15,217 nucleotides of DNA from CAYRGQ01 sp964444885 (GTDB lineage: Bacteria; Bacteroidota; Bacteroidia; Sphingobacteriales; Sphingobacteriaceae): positions 1-15,217 of the forward strand of contig CAYUIZ010000077.1 of the NCBI GenBank assembly GCA_964444885.1, given 5' to 3'. Made by a program: the position numbers and the translations under genes. Shown in pieces: positions 1-7,510 of this stretch; positions within the stretch are counted from its first letter, which is position 1; every line of letters starts with the position of its first letter. The notes under the pieces are model-generated. The model ran no database searches and was not told the origin of the DNA. It worked only from the letters and a program-made list of their open reading frames with translations.

Positions 1-848
1 GCGAAGCAGCTCACCCAATTCAGCGTATTGTCGAAATCATCGCCCCCGGCACGAATCGCCTCCACCCAGGAGCTGTAGTCGGTGTAGGGGCGGTCGCCGA
101 TGAGCCGTTTGTTGAGCTTGTAGGCCCGTCGTTGCACGTTTAGCCCACCGGGAAGCACACCTTGGGTATGGCAGCCGCGGTAGATACAGTCGCGCATGGT
201 GTCAAAAATATCCATCACCCCTTTGCGGGTTTCCTCATCGCTGCGCCACGCTTGCTCGTTCTCCATCACCAAATCAGATACCTTGAGCCCCGTGCGAATA
301 CAGCCTACGAGCAAATCGCGGGCTGTCTGTACCGGGAAGGGGAGATCTACATGGGAGTCGCGCGTGTCGTTTTCCCCTTCTTTGGTGACAAACCCGCCCC
401 CAATGGAGTAATACGTCTCGCTAATGGCCGTGCCGTCGCGCAACATAGCCTGGAAGGTGACCGCATTGGGGTGTGCTGGTAGGCTTTCGGCATACAGAAA
501 CAACAAGTCGTCGGTGTAGGAAAACGGAATAGTGGCTTTGCCGGCCAGCGTCAGTGCCCCTGCTACCTTGATACGCTCCACCTTGGGAATCACGTCTTCG
601 ACGTCGCACGTCACCGGATCTTCGCCGCACAGCCCCAGTATGACGGCTATGTCCGTGCCGTGGCCGTGGCCCGTTTTGGCGAGGGAGCCGTACAGCAAGA
701 TCTTGATTGTCTCTACGGCGGACAGCACGTTGCGCGCCGCAAGTGATTCGGCAAAGCGCTGGGCGGCACGCCACGGCCCTAAGGTATGCGAGCTGGAAGG
801 CCCGATACCGATCTTAAACATGTCGAATATGGATATTTGCTCGTTCAT
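1..848 (-). CDS. sdaA: L-serine ammonia-lyase (L-serine dehydratase), N-terminal part, truncated by window edge
   Basis: Deaminates L-serine to pyruvate and ammonia; enzymes of this family carry an oxygen-sensitive [4Fe-4S] cluster and act in the cytosol. The minus strand reads open from an ATG at 848 to the window edge (282 full codons) with no stop. Residues 8-22 read FDMFKIGIGPSSSHT, the hallmark opening of the beta domain. Further in come YYSIGGGF, GVLPGGLNVQRRA, and near the edge NTLNWVSCFA, which starts the alpha domain. This order matches the single-chain type (about 455-475 residues), so roughly 40% of the C-terminus, including the cluster-binding cysteines, lies outside. An in-frame TGA three codons upstream of the ATG makes 848 the earliest possible start. 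The gene is divergent from the DUF5684 gene. The family assignment is confident; the symbol follows from it. Confidence 0.93.
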   Translation of the reverse strand, partial: MNEQISIFDMFKIGIGPSSSHTLGPWRAAQRFAESLAARNVLSAVETIKILLYGSLAKTGHGHGTDIAVILGLCGEDPVTCDVEDVIPKVERIKVAGALTLAGKATIPFSYTDDLLFLYAESLPAHPNAVTFQAMLRDGTAISETYYSIGGGFVTKEGENDTRDSHVDLPFPVQTARDLLVGCIRTGLKVSDLVMENEQAWRSDEETRKGVMDIFDTMRDCIYRGCHTQGVLPGGLNVQRRAYKLNKRLIGDRPYTDYSSWVEAIRAGGDDFDNTLNWVSCF

Positions 849-879
849 CGCACGTCAAATCGCAAAAATGCGGCTTGAC

Positions 880-887
880 CAAAGATA
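880..887 (-). promoter_or_regulatory. Candidate Bacteroidota -7 box for the serine dehydratase gene
   Basis: The minus strand reads TATCTTTG here, a full match to the Bacteroidota -7 consensus TAnnTTTG. It would place transcription initiation about 25 nt before the ATG at 848. No clean TTG -33 box is seen at 19-21 bp; the nearest candidate is TTTA. Confidence 0.45.
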
Positions 888-976
888 AGGCTTTATTTTG
901 CTTTCCCTAAATCCGGACGTGCAATTCAGCCCGCGATGGACAATTGCTCGATGGCGATGAAAATAACGTGGGCCGG

Positions 977-1094
977 GGGTGCACGACAAATCCTCACAAA
1001 CCCGTGGTTGGTGTTGTCACCGACCACTTTCCCGGGTCTGGCGGTTGGTCATAAGACACAACCGCAGGTGAGAAGTGAAATATGTCGTGCACCC
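977..1094. mobile_element. MITE-like short inverted-repeat element, copy A (about 118 bp)
   Basis: The ends are GGGTGCACGACAAAT (977-991) and its near-perfect inverse ATATGTCGTGCACCC (1080-1094). Almost the same sequence recurs at 12823-12941 in the same orientation, with about two substitutions and one C insertion. Inside are two hairpins: 1004-1013 with 1018-1027 (one G-T wobble), and GCGGTTG (1041-1047) with CAACCGC (1059-1065). A CCCGGG core lies at 1031-1036. CGTGGGC flanks the element at 967-973 and 1095-1101, which suggests a target-site duplication, although three bases (974-976) separate it from the left end. It has no coding capacity, so it would have to be moved by a transposase elsewhere in the genome. 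It sits between divergent genes, leaving each side its own promoter. Confidence 0.75.
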
Positions 1095-1118
1095 CGTGGG
1101 CAGCTGCGCGAAAAAAAC

Positions 1119-1126
1119 TATATTTG
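1119..1126 (+). promoter_or_regulatory. Candidate -7 box for the DUF5684 gene
   Basis: TATATTTG matches TAnnTTTG and lies about 48 bp before the ATG at 1174, just past the right end of the MITE-like element. No obvious TTG -33 box is present at the expected distance, so the call is tentative. Confidence 0.4.
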
Positions 1127-1173
1127 ATTTTACAAACTAATGTAAGCGTATAAACCAAAAAAACCTTCAACGT

Positions 1174-1641
1174 ATGCAATTCCCAGAATACACTGACATC
1201 GACAGCGGGCTGGCAGCCGGCATCGGTACCGCCGGCGTGGTGTTTTGGCTCGCCGTCATGGTGTTTTACATCGCCGGCTTATGGAAAATGTTTCAAAAGG
1301 CGGGCAAGCCCGGCTGGGCTGCCATTATCCCCATCTACAACATCATCGTTTTGGCCGAAATCGTCGGCAAGCCCATCGGATTCGCGTTGCTCGCCGCTTT
1401 GGTGCCTTGCGTCAACATCGTGCTGATGGTTTGGCTTACCAATTTGCTGATGAAAAGTTTTGGCAAGGAGGTGCCGCTATGGACGATTCTGGCGGTGTTG
1501 TTCCCGTTTATTGTGTACCCTGTCATCGGCTTTGGCGATGCGCGGTACATCGGCCCCACGGCGGCAGAGGCCCAGCAACATCCATTTATCCGGCATGACA
1601 GCGACCAGAACGCATTTAGGGATGGAAATCAAGCGCCCTAG
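1174..1641 (+). CDS. DUF5684-type small membrane protein
   Basis: A 155-residue inner membrane protein with no established reaction. Hydrophobic segments lie at about residues 14-36, 66-92 and 100-120. Between the first two is the loop KAGKPGWAAIIPIYNII, the characteristic signature of DUF5684 proteins, which resemble the membrane part of some signal peptidase I-like proteins but lack catalytic residues. The C-terminal tail from about residue 125 is polar. The ATG at 1174 is preceded by an A-rich stretch and a candidate -7 box at 1119. Its last 20 bases overlap the start of the DUF2752 reading frame (ATG at 1622), so the two were probably co-translated. The family call comes from motif recognition. 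Confidence 0.8.
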   Translation: MQFPEYTDIDSGLAAGIGTAGVVFWLAVMVFYIAGLWKMFQKAGKPGWAAIIPIYNIIVLAEIVGKPIGFALLAALVPCVNIVLMVWLTNLLMKSFGKEVPLWTILAVLFPFIVYPVIGFGDARYIGPTAAEAQQHPFIRHDSDQNAFRDGNQAP

Positions 1642-1986
1642 TCAATTTCGGGCAAATGCAAACGCCTTCGTCATCGGCGCGTCGGCATCGGTATTTTATT
1701 TGCCTTGTCCGTTTAAGGTGATGACCGGCATGGATTGTCCCGGCTGCGGTTTCCAGCGGTCGGTGGCGGCCTTGTGGGAGGGCGATTGGATAACTAGTTT
1801 CCAGCTTTATCCGCCTACAATCCCGGTATCGCGCTCTTTGCATTTCTAGGGCTGAAGTGGCGGTTCAAGTGGGATCGCAAAGATTGGTTGGCTCGGCGCG
1901 CGGGAATCGTGGTGGTGGGGGTTGTCTTGGTGTCGTACGCGCTAAAATTGCTTCGGATAGCGCCACTGTCCCTAGGCATCACCTAG
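1622..1986 (+). pseudogene. DUF2752 membrane protein gene, broken by a one-base frameshift
   Basis: From the ATG at 1622 the frame reads a hydrophobic segment, then YLPCPFKVMTGMDCPGCGFQ and QLYPPTIP, the classic DUF2752 core with its paired cysteines. It then goes out of frame and stops at 1849. The adjacent frame immediately continues the expected ending, IALFAFLGLKWRFKWD followed by a hydrophobic helix (GIVVVGVVLVSYALKLL), and stops at 1986. The break lies near 1823-1827 (atcccggtatc), where restoring one base, for example a third G, rejoins the frames into about 121 residues, a normal DUF2752 length. This is either a real recent pseudogene or a one-base sequencing or assembly error. The start overlaps the upstream DUF5684 gene by 20 nt. 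No biochemical function is established for the family. Confidence 0.8.
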
Positions 1987-2140
1987 TCTACTGGAGGGAT
2001 TTCCCGGGTTACTATTTCAGGGAATTCCTTATTTCTCGGCCAATTCGGTGAAAGAATGGCCATTTTAGAATCGAACTTCGGTTAAAAGTGATTTCTCTGA
2101 TTTGTTGCATAACTTGTTCTTAGCATGGTTCTTGTTTTGT

Positions 2141-2148
2141 TATCTTTG
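2141..2148 (+). promoter_or_regulatory. Candidate -7 box for the glycosyl hydrolase gene
   Basis: TATCTTTG is a full match to TAnnTTTG, 26 bp before the ATG at 2175. A TTG at 2114-2116 is the nearest -33 candidate, with a slightly long spacer of 24 bp. Confidence 0.5.
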
Positions 2149-2174
2149 CTAACAAACTGAACAAAAGCTGCATT

Positions 2175-3740
2175 ATGCAACGTATACAAGTGGTCCTGAC
2201 CGTTATTTGCCTTTCATTACTGCTTCCCGTATCCGTGTGGGCCAACAGCGATCCCCATCCGAATCCGGTGCCTAAACGCGAGTTTCGGGGGGCGTGGATT
2301 GCCACGGTGGTCAACATCGACTGGCCGTCTAAGGCGGGCCTGTCTACCGCCCAGCAGCAAGCCGAGCTCATCGCGATGCTGGACAACCACCAACGTGCGG
2401 GCATTAACGCCGTTATCCTGCAAGTACGCCCTTCGGCAGACGCACTGTATGCCAACAGCAAGGAGCCTTGGAGCCGTTTTCTCACCGGAAAGCCGGGGCA
2501 GGCACCTTCGCCGTTTTATGACCCGCTTGAATTTGCGATCACCGAAGCACACAAACGGGGCATGGAGCTGCATGCCTGGATCAACCCCTACCGCGCTTCG
2601 TTTGACTTGGTCGACGCCAATATTGCGCGCGATCACATCACACGCCGGAAGCCCGAGTGGTTTTTCAATTACGGGGGCAAAAAGCTGTTTAACCCCGGAA
2701 TCCCCGAAGTACGGCATTACATTAACGAGGTAATTATGGAAATTGTCCATCATTACGACGTGGACGGCATTCATTTCGACGACTACTTCTATCCCTATCC
2801 GGTGGGCAATGCGGCCATTCCGGATGCAGCCACCTTCAAGCGTTATCCCAATGGATTCACCAACATCGCCGACTGGCGGCGCAATAACGTCAACTTGTTG
2901 ATCAAAGAACTTTCGGACAGCATCCGTGCCGGCAAAAAGCATGTCAAGTTTGGAATCAGCCCCTTCGGCATTTGGGATAACAAGCGCGATCATCCCGAGG
3001 GGTCGCAAACGTCCGGTTTGAGTGGTTACCGCACGCTTTATGCCGACGCCTTGGTCTGGTTGCAGGAAGGGTGGATAGATTATGTCAACCCACAGATCTA
3101 CTTCCCTTTCGGGATGGCCGCCGCACCGTACGATGTGCTGGTCGACTGGTGGAGCAAGCATACCTACGGACGGCATTTTTATATCGGGCACGCCGCCTAC
3201 CGGGCATCCGACAACCGCGGCGGTTGGGAAAACCGCAACCAGATTCCACGGCAGATACGCTATATGCGCGACAATAGGAATGCACACGGAAGCGTTTTCT
3301 ACAGCGGCAAACATATCAGCAACAACGTGGTTGGCCTGCGCGATACGTTGCAGTATGACCTCTATCGCTACAAGTCCTTGCCACCGGCCATGCCTTGGCT
3401 GGATAGTATCCCGCCCTCGGCGCCGTTCGGCTTGCAGGCCCGGCAGTTGGAGCAAGACCGCAGCACGGTGGTCCTGCATTGGCAGCGCCCTGAAGTAGCC
3501 GAAGACGGTGACCAGCCGTACGGCTACGTGGTATACCGGTTTAATGAAGGTGAGGAAATCGATTTGGCAAACGCACAACATATCCTCCACATCACGTACG
3601 ACAGTGCCGAGCTCACCTATGTGGATAGCATGGTGCGGGAGGGCAGCCAGTACACCTACGTAGTGACCGCGATTGATCGGCTGAAAAACGAGAGTACGCC
3701 GTCTAACATCATGCACGTGCAGACCGCCGCGGCAGACTAG
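2175..3740 (+). CDS. Secreted family-10-like glycosyl hydrolase (DUF187/YngK type)
   Basis: A 521-residue exported protein of the GHL10/YngK group (PF02638), thought to hydrolyse glycosidic bonds in cell-wall or extracellular polysaccharide; the substrate is unknown. Residues 1-23 form a Sec signal peptide ending near VWA. The TIM-barrel domain follows, with FRGAWIATVVNIDWP at 37-51, QVRPSADALY at 83-92, HAWINPYR at 133-140, FNPGIPEVR at 172-180 and VDGIHFDDYFYPYP at 196-209. The acidic pair in HFDD probably lies in the active site. Residues about 410-515 read as a fibronectin type III-like domain (PPSAPFGLQA, YGYVVYRF, YTYVVTAID), a usual accessory in Bacteroidota members. It has its own promoter and converges on the Gfo/Idh gene with 48 bp between stops. 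No obvious intrinsic terminator is seen in that gap. Confidence 0.9.
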   Translation: MQRIQVVLTVICLSLLLPVSVWANSDPHPNPVPKREFRGAWIATVVNIDWPSKAGLSTAQQQAELIAMLDNHQRAGINAVILQVRPSADALYANSKEPWSRFLTGKPGQAPSPFYDPLEFAITEAHKRGMELHAWINPYRASFDLVDANIARDHITRRKPEWFFNYGGKKLFNPGIPEVRHYINEVIMEIVHHYDVDGIHFDDYFYPYPVGNAAIPDAATFKRYPNGFTNIADWRRNNVNLLIKELSDSIRAGKKHVKFGISPFGIWDNKRDHPEGSQTSGLSGYRTLYADALVWLQEGWIDYVNPQIYFPFGMAAAPYDVLVDWWSKHTYGRHFYIGHAAYRASDNRGGWENRNQIPRQIRYMRDNRNAHGSVFYSGKHISNNVVGLRDTLQYDLYRYKSLPPAMPWLDSIPPSAPFGLQARQLEQDRSTVVLHWQRPEVAEDGDQPYGYVVYRFNEGEEIDLANAQHILHITYDSAELTYVDSMVREGSQYTYVVTAIDRLKNESTPSNIMHVQTAAAD

Positions 3741-3788
3741 ACCGATTCTGCGTACGCCTGAAAACCGAATATCACGAATGCGAGGCGC

Positions 3789-5018
3789 CTACGCCTTGGC
3801 GCGGATTCGTTCGGAATACGATTCGTCCCAGTGTTGTATGGTAGAGCTGTACAGCGCCTCGTTGGCCATTGCCATGCAAAGCGTGCCCTTGGCACCTGTG
3901 GTAATGTTGGACGAAGGGGTAGCGCCGGTTTGTATGCAGTGGTGGAACTCCTCCAGTGCATAGATGGTGCCGTCGCGGGTGCGCTCGGGCAAAATCTGAT
4001 AGCCTCCGTCAGCACTGGGTTCGATCTTTGTGGCGCCGGTCACGCCATCCACGATTTCGCCCGAGGCAGCGTCTTTAAACGCCGGTTCGGGATAGAACAT
4101 GCCCGTACTGGTCAGCAGTGAAATGGTTCCTTTCGTTCCCTTGATCTTAAACAGGTAGCCGTCCCGTGCATTGCCCAGGGTCGTGCCAAAATTGCCCACG
4201 ATTCCTTCCTTGTAACGAAGTGTCAGTTGAACATTGTCGAACGTTTCACGTCCGTCAGGAAAAAGATCGATACCGCCGAAACCGGCAATCTGCTGCGGTT
4301 CGGTATCAAAGGCCCAGTTGACAAAGTCCATCTGGTGCGACAGCAGTTCAGCGACGAGTCCACCGGAATATTCCCGGTACATCCGCCAGTTGATCTGGCG
4401 CTCTAGGGCAGGATCCGGAACGGGCCGGCGCCAGTTGTTGTTGCGGTCCCAGCGGCAGTCGATTTGGGTGACCTGCCCTACCGTTCCATCTCCAATCAAC
4501 TGCTTGACGCGGGCATAGAGTGGCGAAGCGCGGTATTGATATCCTACTTGGAAGGTTTGTGCAGGCCGTGCATGCACGAGGTCTGCCAAGTCGAACGCTT
4601 CCTTCATGGTGAAGGCCATTGTTTTTTCCAAGTAGACATGTTTGCCGGCGAGCCAGGCATCCTTGGCGATGCGAAAATGTTCGTGCAGGGGCGTGGCGAT
4701 GAAGACGGCGGCGATGGAACGGTCGTCGAGCAACGCCCGGTAATCCGCCGTGGCACGGGCATTGGCGTTTGCATAGCGTTTGGCCTCTTGCAGTCGAAAA
4801 TCCAATGTATCACAGTAGCCGCGGATCTCGTATTTGTCGGATAAATGGGTTTGTATGGTGTGCATCAGGCCTTTGCCTCGGTCGCCACAGCCGATTACGG
4901 CCACGCCGACACGCGCCTGGCGTCCCGGGGCAAGGATGCCGCCAGCCCATGAGGCTGGAGCGAGAAGTGCGCTGGTTCCTAAGAGTCCTACCTGTGCGAT
5001 AAATGCTTTTCGTTTCAT
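3789..5018 (-). CDS. Exported Gfo/Idh/MocA family oxidoreductase
   Basis: A 409-residue NAD(P)-dependent dehydrogenase of the type acting on sugars, sugar acids or inositols; the substrate is not determinable. A hydrophobic leader (KRKAFIAQVGLLGTSALLAP) suggests export, perhaps by Tat (KR rather than RR), as in many Bacteroidota members. The Rossmann fold begins at VGVAVIGCGDRGKG (residues 37-50). YLEKTMA at 129-135 replaces the common EKP with EKT. GGLVAELLSHQMDFVNW (219-235) supplies the candidate catalytic His227 and Asp231. Length is normal for secreted family members. The ATG at 5018 is the only start that keeps the leader. It lies 146 bp downstream of tadA on the same strand, with a hairpin between, so co-transcription is uncertain. 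Confidence 0.9.
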   Translation of the reverse strand: MKRKAFIAQVGLLGTSALLAPASWAGGILAPGRQARVGVAVIGCGDRGKGLMHTIQTHLSDKYEIRGYCDTLDFRLQEAKRYANANARATADYRALLDDRSIAAVFIATPLHEHFRIAKDAWLAGKHVYLEKTMAFTMKEAFDLADLVHARPAQTFQVGYQYRASPLYARVKQLIGDGTVGQVTQIDCRWDRNNNWRRPVPDPALERQINWRMYREYSGGLVAELLSHQMDFVNWAFDTEPQQIAGFGGIDLFPDGRETFDNVQLTLRYKEGIVGNFGTTLGNARDGYLFKIKGTKGTISLLTSTGMFYPEPAFKDAASGEIVDGVTGATKIEPSADGGYQILPERTRDGTIYALEEFHHCIQTGATPSSNITTGAKGTLCMAMANEALYSSTIQHWDESYSERIRAKA

Positions 5019-5056
5019 AATTCAGTATAACGTTTTGCAATATGGAGGAGCGTGCG

Positions 5057-5079
5057 GCATGCCGTGGCGGTAGGCATGC
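5057..5079. repeat. Short GC-rich hairpin between tadA and the oxidoreductase gene
   Basis: GCATGCC (5057-5063) and GGCATGC (5073-5079) form a perfect 7-bp inverted repeat around a 9-nt loop. There is no T tract in either direction, so it is not a standard terminator. It would fall in the 5' leader of the oxidoreductase mRNA. Confidence 0.4.
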
Positions 5080-5164
5080 TCCCCGGTCAGGCAAAAATAC
5101 AATAAAGAAGGACAATCGCTATGCCAAGGGGCTTTTGTCCCAACTTTGTGATGAGAAGGAGTCG

Positions 5165-5635
5165 CTAAGGACGCTTGCTCCGGAAGAAGTCGCTGACCAT
5201 CGCTGCCGCTTGGTCGGCCATTACCCCGCTGACCACGGTGGTCTTGGGGTGCAGGATGTCCTTCGAGAATTTGGAGAAACCACGCTTGTCATCCTTCGCG
5301 CCGTACACGATGCGGCTGATTTGCGTCCAATAGGATGCTCCGGCACACATTACGCAAGGTTCGATGGTGACGTAGAGCGTACAGTCTTTCAGGTATTTGC
5401 CACCGACATAGTTGGCGGCGGCGGTAAACGCCTGCATTTCTGCATGGGCAGTCACATCCGTTAGGCGCTCGGTGAGGTTGTGCCCTCGGCCGATGATCGT
5501 GCCGTTGTGAACGACTACGGCGCCGATTGGCACCTCCTGCTGCGCCAGGGCCTTTTCGGCTTCTTTCAGCGCCTCCTTCATGAAAAGCTCATCGGGCACG
5601 GCATCGTGGGTGTCCTCGAAGTTGATGTATCGCAT
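5165..5635 (-). CDS. tadA: TadA-like tRNA/nucleoside (adenosine) deaminase
   Basis: A 156-residue zinc deaminase of the cytidine deaminase superfamily. TadA converts the wobble adenosine 34 of tRNA-Arg(ACG) to inosine in the cytosol. The zinc site is complete: HAEM (His64, Glu66) and PCVMCAGA (Cys94, Cys97), with the substrate-facing PIGAVVV segment at 36-42. Length matches bacterial TadA. The residue after HAE is Met rather than the Ile common in TadA, so a guanine deaminase or another nucleoside deaminase cannot be excluded. The ATG at 5635 is used; a second Met at residue 19 would also leave the fold intact. It lies 59 bp downstream of the CsbD-like gene on the same strand, possibly in one transcript. 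Confidence 0.85.
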   Translation of the reverse strand: MRYINFEDTHDAVPDELFMKEALKEAEKALAQQEVPIGAVVVHNGTIIGRGHNLTERLTDVTAHAEMQAFTAAANYVGGKYLKDCTLYVTIEPCVMCAGASYWTQISRIVYGAKDDKRGFSKFSKDILHPKTTVVSGVMADQAAAMVSDFFRSKRP

Positions 5636-5694
5636 CGTCGTATTTAACTAAGACGTTTGGCCAATGCCTCGCCCGCAGGCGGGGTGCACAGTCC

Positions 5695-5910
5695 TTACAG
5701 GCGGTTGCTTTCTAGGTCGACCAGCCCCTTTTTGAGCGTAAAGATGATGTAGTCCCGGTCGCGATTGACGCGCTTGGCCAACCGGTTCACCAATTCGTCT
5801 TCCTTGCCGGGTTCAAATGCCAAGTCCGCGTCGCTCAGATGGTTGTATTTGCGCGTAAACTTTAGCTTGAGTGTCGCCCACTCTTCGGCCGTCATCGTTA
5901 GTGTTGCCAT
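5695..5910 (-). CDS. CsbD-like small stress-response protein
   Basis: A 71-residue soluble, highly charged protein. The central pattern W-x2-LK-x-KF-x2-KY-x2-L-x-DADL-x-F-x2-GKEDEL-x2-RL matches the CsbD family (PF05532), general stress proteins of unknown mechanism. This version has an extra C-terminal stretch (DYIIFTLKKGLVDLESNRL) seen in Sphingobacteriales homologues. There is no signal peptide or membrane segment. The ATG at 5910 follows an AT-rich leader. A well-formed Bacteroidota promoter lies at 5930-5960, overlapped by a perfect palindrome that may be an operator. Confidence 0.75.
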   Translation of the reverse strand: MATLTMTAEEWATLKLKFTRKYNHLSDADLAFEPGKEDELVNRLAKRVNRDRDYIIFTLKKGLVDLESNRL

Positions 5911-5923
5911 AATAAATGCCTTT

Positions 5924-5960
5924 AGTTTGCAAACTTAGCATAAAATGCAGGGCAATACAA
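5924..5960 (-). promoter_or_regulatory. Promoter of the CsbD-like gene with overlapping palindrome
   Basis: The minus strand has TTG (5960-5958), a 20-bp spacer, and TAAGTTTG (5937-5930), a full match to the Bacteroidota -33/-7 arrangement. AGTTTGCAAACT, a perfect 12-bp palindrome at 5924-5935, overlaps the -7 box and start point, where a repressor could block initiation. The promoter is well supported; the operator role is inferred. Confidence 0.65.
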
Positions 5961-6149
5961 CCCGGAATTCAAAAGTTGAGGGACGGATAAGGGCGCTGCG
6001 CGCCTGTCATGCAGCAAAAGGCTGAAAACGACCGTGTTTGCCAAGGGAGCGCCGTCTGGAGGCATTTTCGGCTCGAATTTTGAGGCGAGTTTGCCGGTTT
6101 AGCTAACAAAAAGCTCGCGTATGGGTTATTCTCCACGGGGGTTTGTCAT

Positions 6150-6157
6150 TAATTTTG
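6150..6157 (+). promoter_or_regulatory. Candidate -7 box for the outer membrane protein gene
   Basis: TAATTTTG fits TAnnTTTG but lies only 13 bp before the ATG at 6171, giving a very short leader. No TTG is present at the -33 position. The remainder of 5938-6149 shows no convincing gene. Confidence 0.35.
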
Positions 6158-6170
6158 AAAAAACATATCT

Positions 6171-6791
6171 ATGAAGAAGTATTTGATTATCGTGGCATTG
6201 TTCGTGGCGGGCACGCTGACGACACAGGCCCAATTGAGCCCAGGCTTTCAACTGGGGGTGAAAGGCGGATTGAGCTTTTCGAGTCTGAAGGGTGAAGACG
6301 GGAGTTGGCTGGACGCCAGCATGCGTACGGGCTATCAAGCCGGTATATGGGCGCGTCTTGGTGGCGCTGGTTTCCACGTGCAGCCCGAACTCTACGTGAC
6401 TGGAAAAAGCAGCGAGGCGAACCTCGTAGAAGAAGGCATTGACCGGGAGGGCAACATCTCCTTCACATCGCTCGACTTGCCCGTCCTGTTGGGGACTCGG
6501 GTGGGGTTAGGCGTTGCGGGCTTGCGCATCTACGCAGGGCCGGTGGTTTCCTTTGTATTCGACAAGAACATCGGTTCAACCCTGGGACAGGTCATTGAGT
6601 TCGACAAGTATAAAGATCAGCAGTGGGCGGTTACCGGTGGCCTCGGTTTGGATATCAGTAGCTTCCGTGTCGATTTGCGCTACGAGCATGGTCTTACCGA
6701 AAATGAACTGCGTTGGATGGGTGGCGAAGGCAGGTCAACCACGCACAAAATGAACGTCTGGACGGTCGGTATCGGATACCGCCTGTTTTAG
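6171..6791 (+). CDS. PorT-like outer membrane beta-barrel protein
   Basis: A 206-residue outer membrane protein of the OMP_b-brl_2/porin-family type. Residues 1-20 are a Sec signal peptide (MKKYLIIVALFVAGTLTTQA). The mature part alternates polar and hydrophobic residues in amphipathic strands with many Gly and aromatic residues, starting with FQLGVKGGLSFS and closing with WTVGIGYRLF. The last residue is the C-terminal Phe expected for BAM-dependent insertion. Other strands include GFHVQPELYVTG, LRIYAGPVVSFVF and FRVDLRYEHGL. No ligand or transport specificity can be assigned. It is a single gene ended by a hairpin terminator at 6818. Confidence 0.85.
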   Translation: MKKYLIIVALFVAGTLTTQAQLSPGFQLGVKGGLSFSSLKGEDGSWLDASMRTGYQAGIWARLGGAGFHVQPELYVTGKSSEANLVEEGIDREGNISFTSLDLPVLLGTRVGLGVAGLRIYAGPVVSFVFDKNIGSTLGQVIEFDKYKDQQWAVTGGLGLDISSFRVDLRYEHGLTENELRWMGGEGRSTTHKMNVWTVGIGYRLF

Positions 6792-6817
6792 ACGTCGGCA
6801 AAAAGAATTGAACCAGC

Positions 6818-6857
6818 GAGGCTGCCTCCAAAAAAAAATGGAAGCAGCCTCTTTTCG
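6818..6857 (+). terminator. Rho-independent terminator after the outer membrane protein gene
   Basis: GAGGCTGCCTCC (6818-6829) pairs with GGAAGCAGCCTC (6840-6851) with one mismatch around an A-rich loop, followed by TTTT. It lies 27 bp past the stop at 6791 and just before the convergent lipoprotein gene ends. Confidence 0.65.
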
Positions 6858-6894
6858 TTGAAGATGAATTATTCTTACCCGGACTTTTGCCATC

Positions 6895-7332
6895 CTACAG
6901 ATCCAACCGTAAAAAGTTGCCGTTTTTGTCGAACTTCAGCTCCAGGCCATTTACCAATTTCACTTCCTGACCCTTGCCATCCAGTTCCCAGTCGATAATG
7001 TACTGCTCGGGATAATTGGCTTTGACATACGCCAGTACGGGCGCGGGAATTACGCTGTCGGGCAGCTTAGCAGATCCTTCCACACCTTCGATTTTCCCTT
7101 TGCGGTCAAATTCCAGTTTATAGCCGCCACGGAGTATGACATCATAGCTGAGCGACAGTCCGTCGCGGTCCTTCACAATCTGAACGATCTCATATTCGGG
7201 AAAGTGGGTTTGGATATAGGTGGACACGTCCTTTGGCAACCCGTCTTCGGCGATTACGCTCTCTTTGTCGCAAGCGGTGAAAAGGAAAATCAATAGTCCC
7301 AGTCCAAATGTGTTTTTAAGTACTCGTTTCAT
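6895..7332 (-). CDS. PepSY-like (DUF2874) lipoprotein
   Basis: A 145-residue protein with a lipoprotein signal: MKRVLKNTFGLGLLIFLFTAC, with lipobox Cys21, so probably anchored in the outer membrane or the periplasmic face of the inner membrane. The mature part holds two repeats of the PepSY-like fold (PF11396): one from about PKDVSTYIQTHFPEYEIVQI to GYKLEFDRKGKI, the second from APVLAYVKANYPEQYIIDWE to GLELKFDKNGNFLRLDL. No enzymatic role is established; relatives are small periplasmic modulators. The start at 7332 is chosen because it places the lipobox correctly. The frame stays open upstream into the 20-bp repeat array, but that stretch has no coding character. No clear TAnnTTTG box is seen upstream. 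Confidence 0.85.
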   Translation of the reverse strand: MKRVLKNTFGLGLLIFLFTACDKESVIAEDGLPKDVSTYIQTHFPEYEIVQIVKDRDGLSLSYDVILRGGYKLEFDRKGKIEGVEGSAKLPDSVIPAPVLAYVKANYPEQYIIDWELDGKGQEVKLVNGLELKFDKNGNFLRLDL

Positions 7333-7510
7333 ATTTTTCTGTCTTAATTTTAAGGTAAGACAACCCAGCTGCCCGATACCCCTAGTGAAAAAGTGAAATT
7401 TTTTAGATCGGCTCGTGGTGTTAAGCGTATTGACCGGGAATTCAAGAGGCCCTTGGGTAGAAAACGGAATAAATAAACGAACCTGCGAATTGGATAGGCT
7501 ACTTTTACTT

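Noticed and set aside
421..774. Arg-rich minus-strand reading frame of 117 codons
   Set aside because: It overlaps the serine dehydratase gene on the same strand in another frame; the in-frame protein has clear family motifs and this one has none.
2217..3716. Long 499-codon frame antisense to the glycosyl hydrolase
   Set aside because: It mirrors a clearly coding gene with a signal peptide and family motifs; the antisense product has no recognisable domain, and long antisense frames are common in GC-rich codon usage.
5941..6149. Possible small gene in the gap before the outer membrane protein, including a 26-codon frame starting near 5945
   Set aside because: No recognisable motif, no promoter at the right distance, and the length is within chance expectation.
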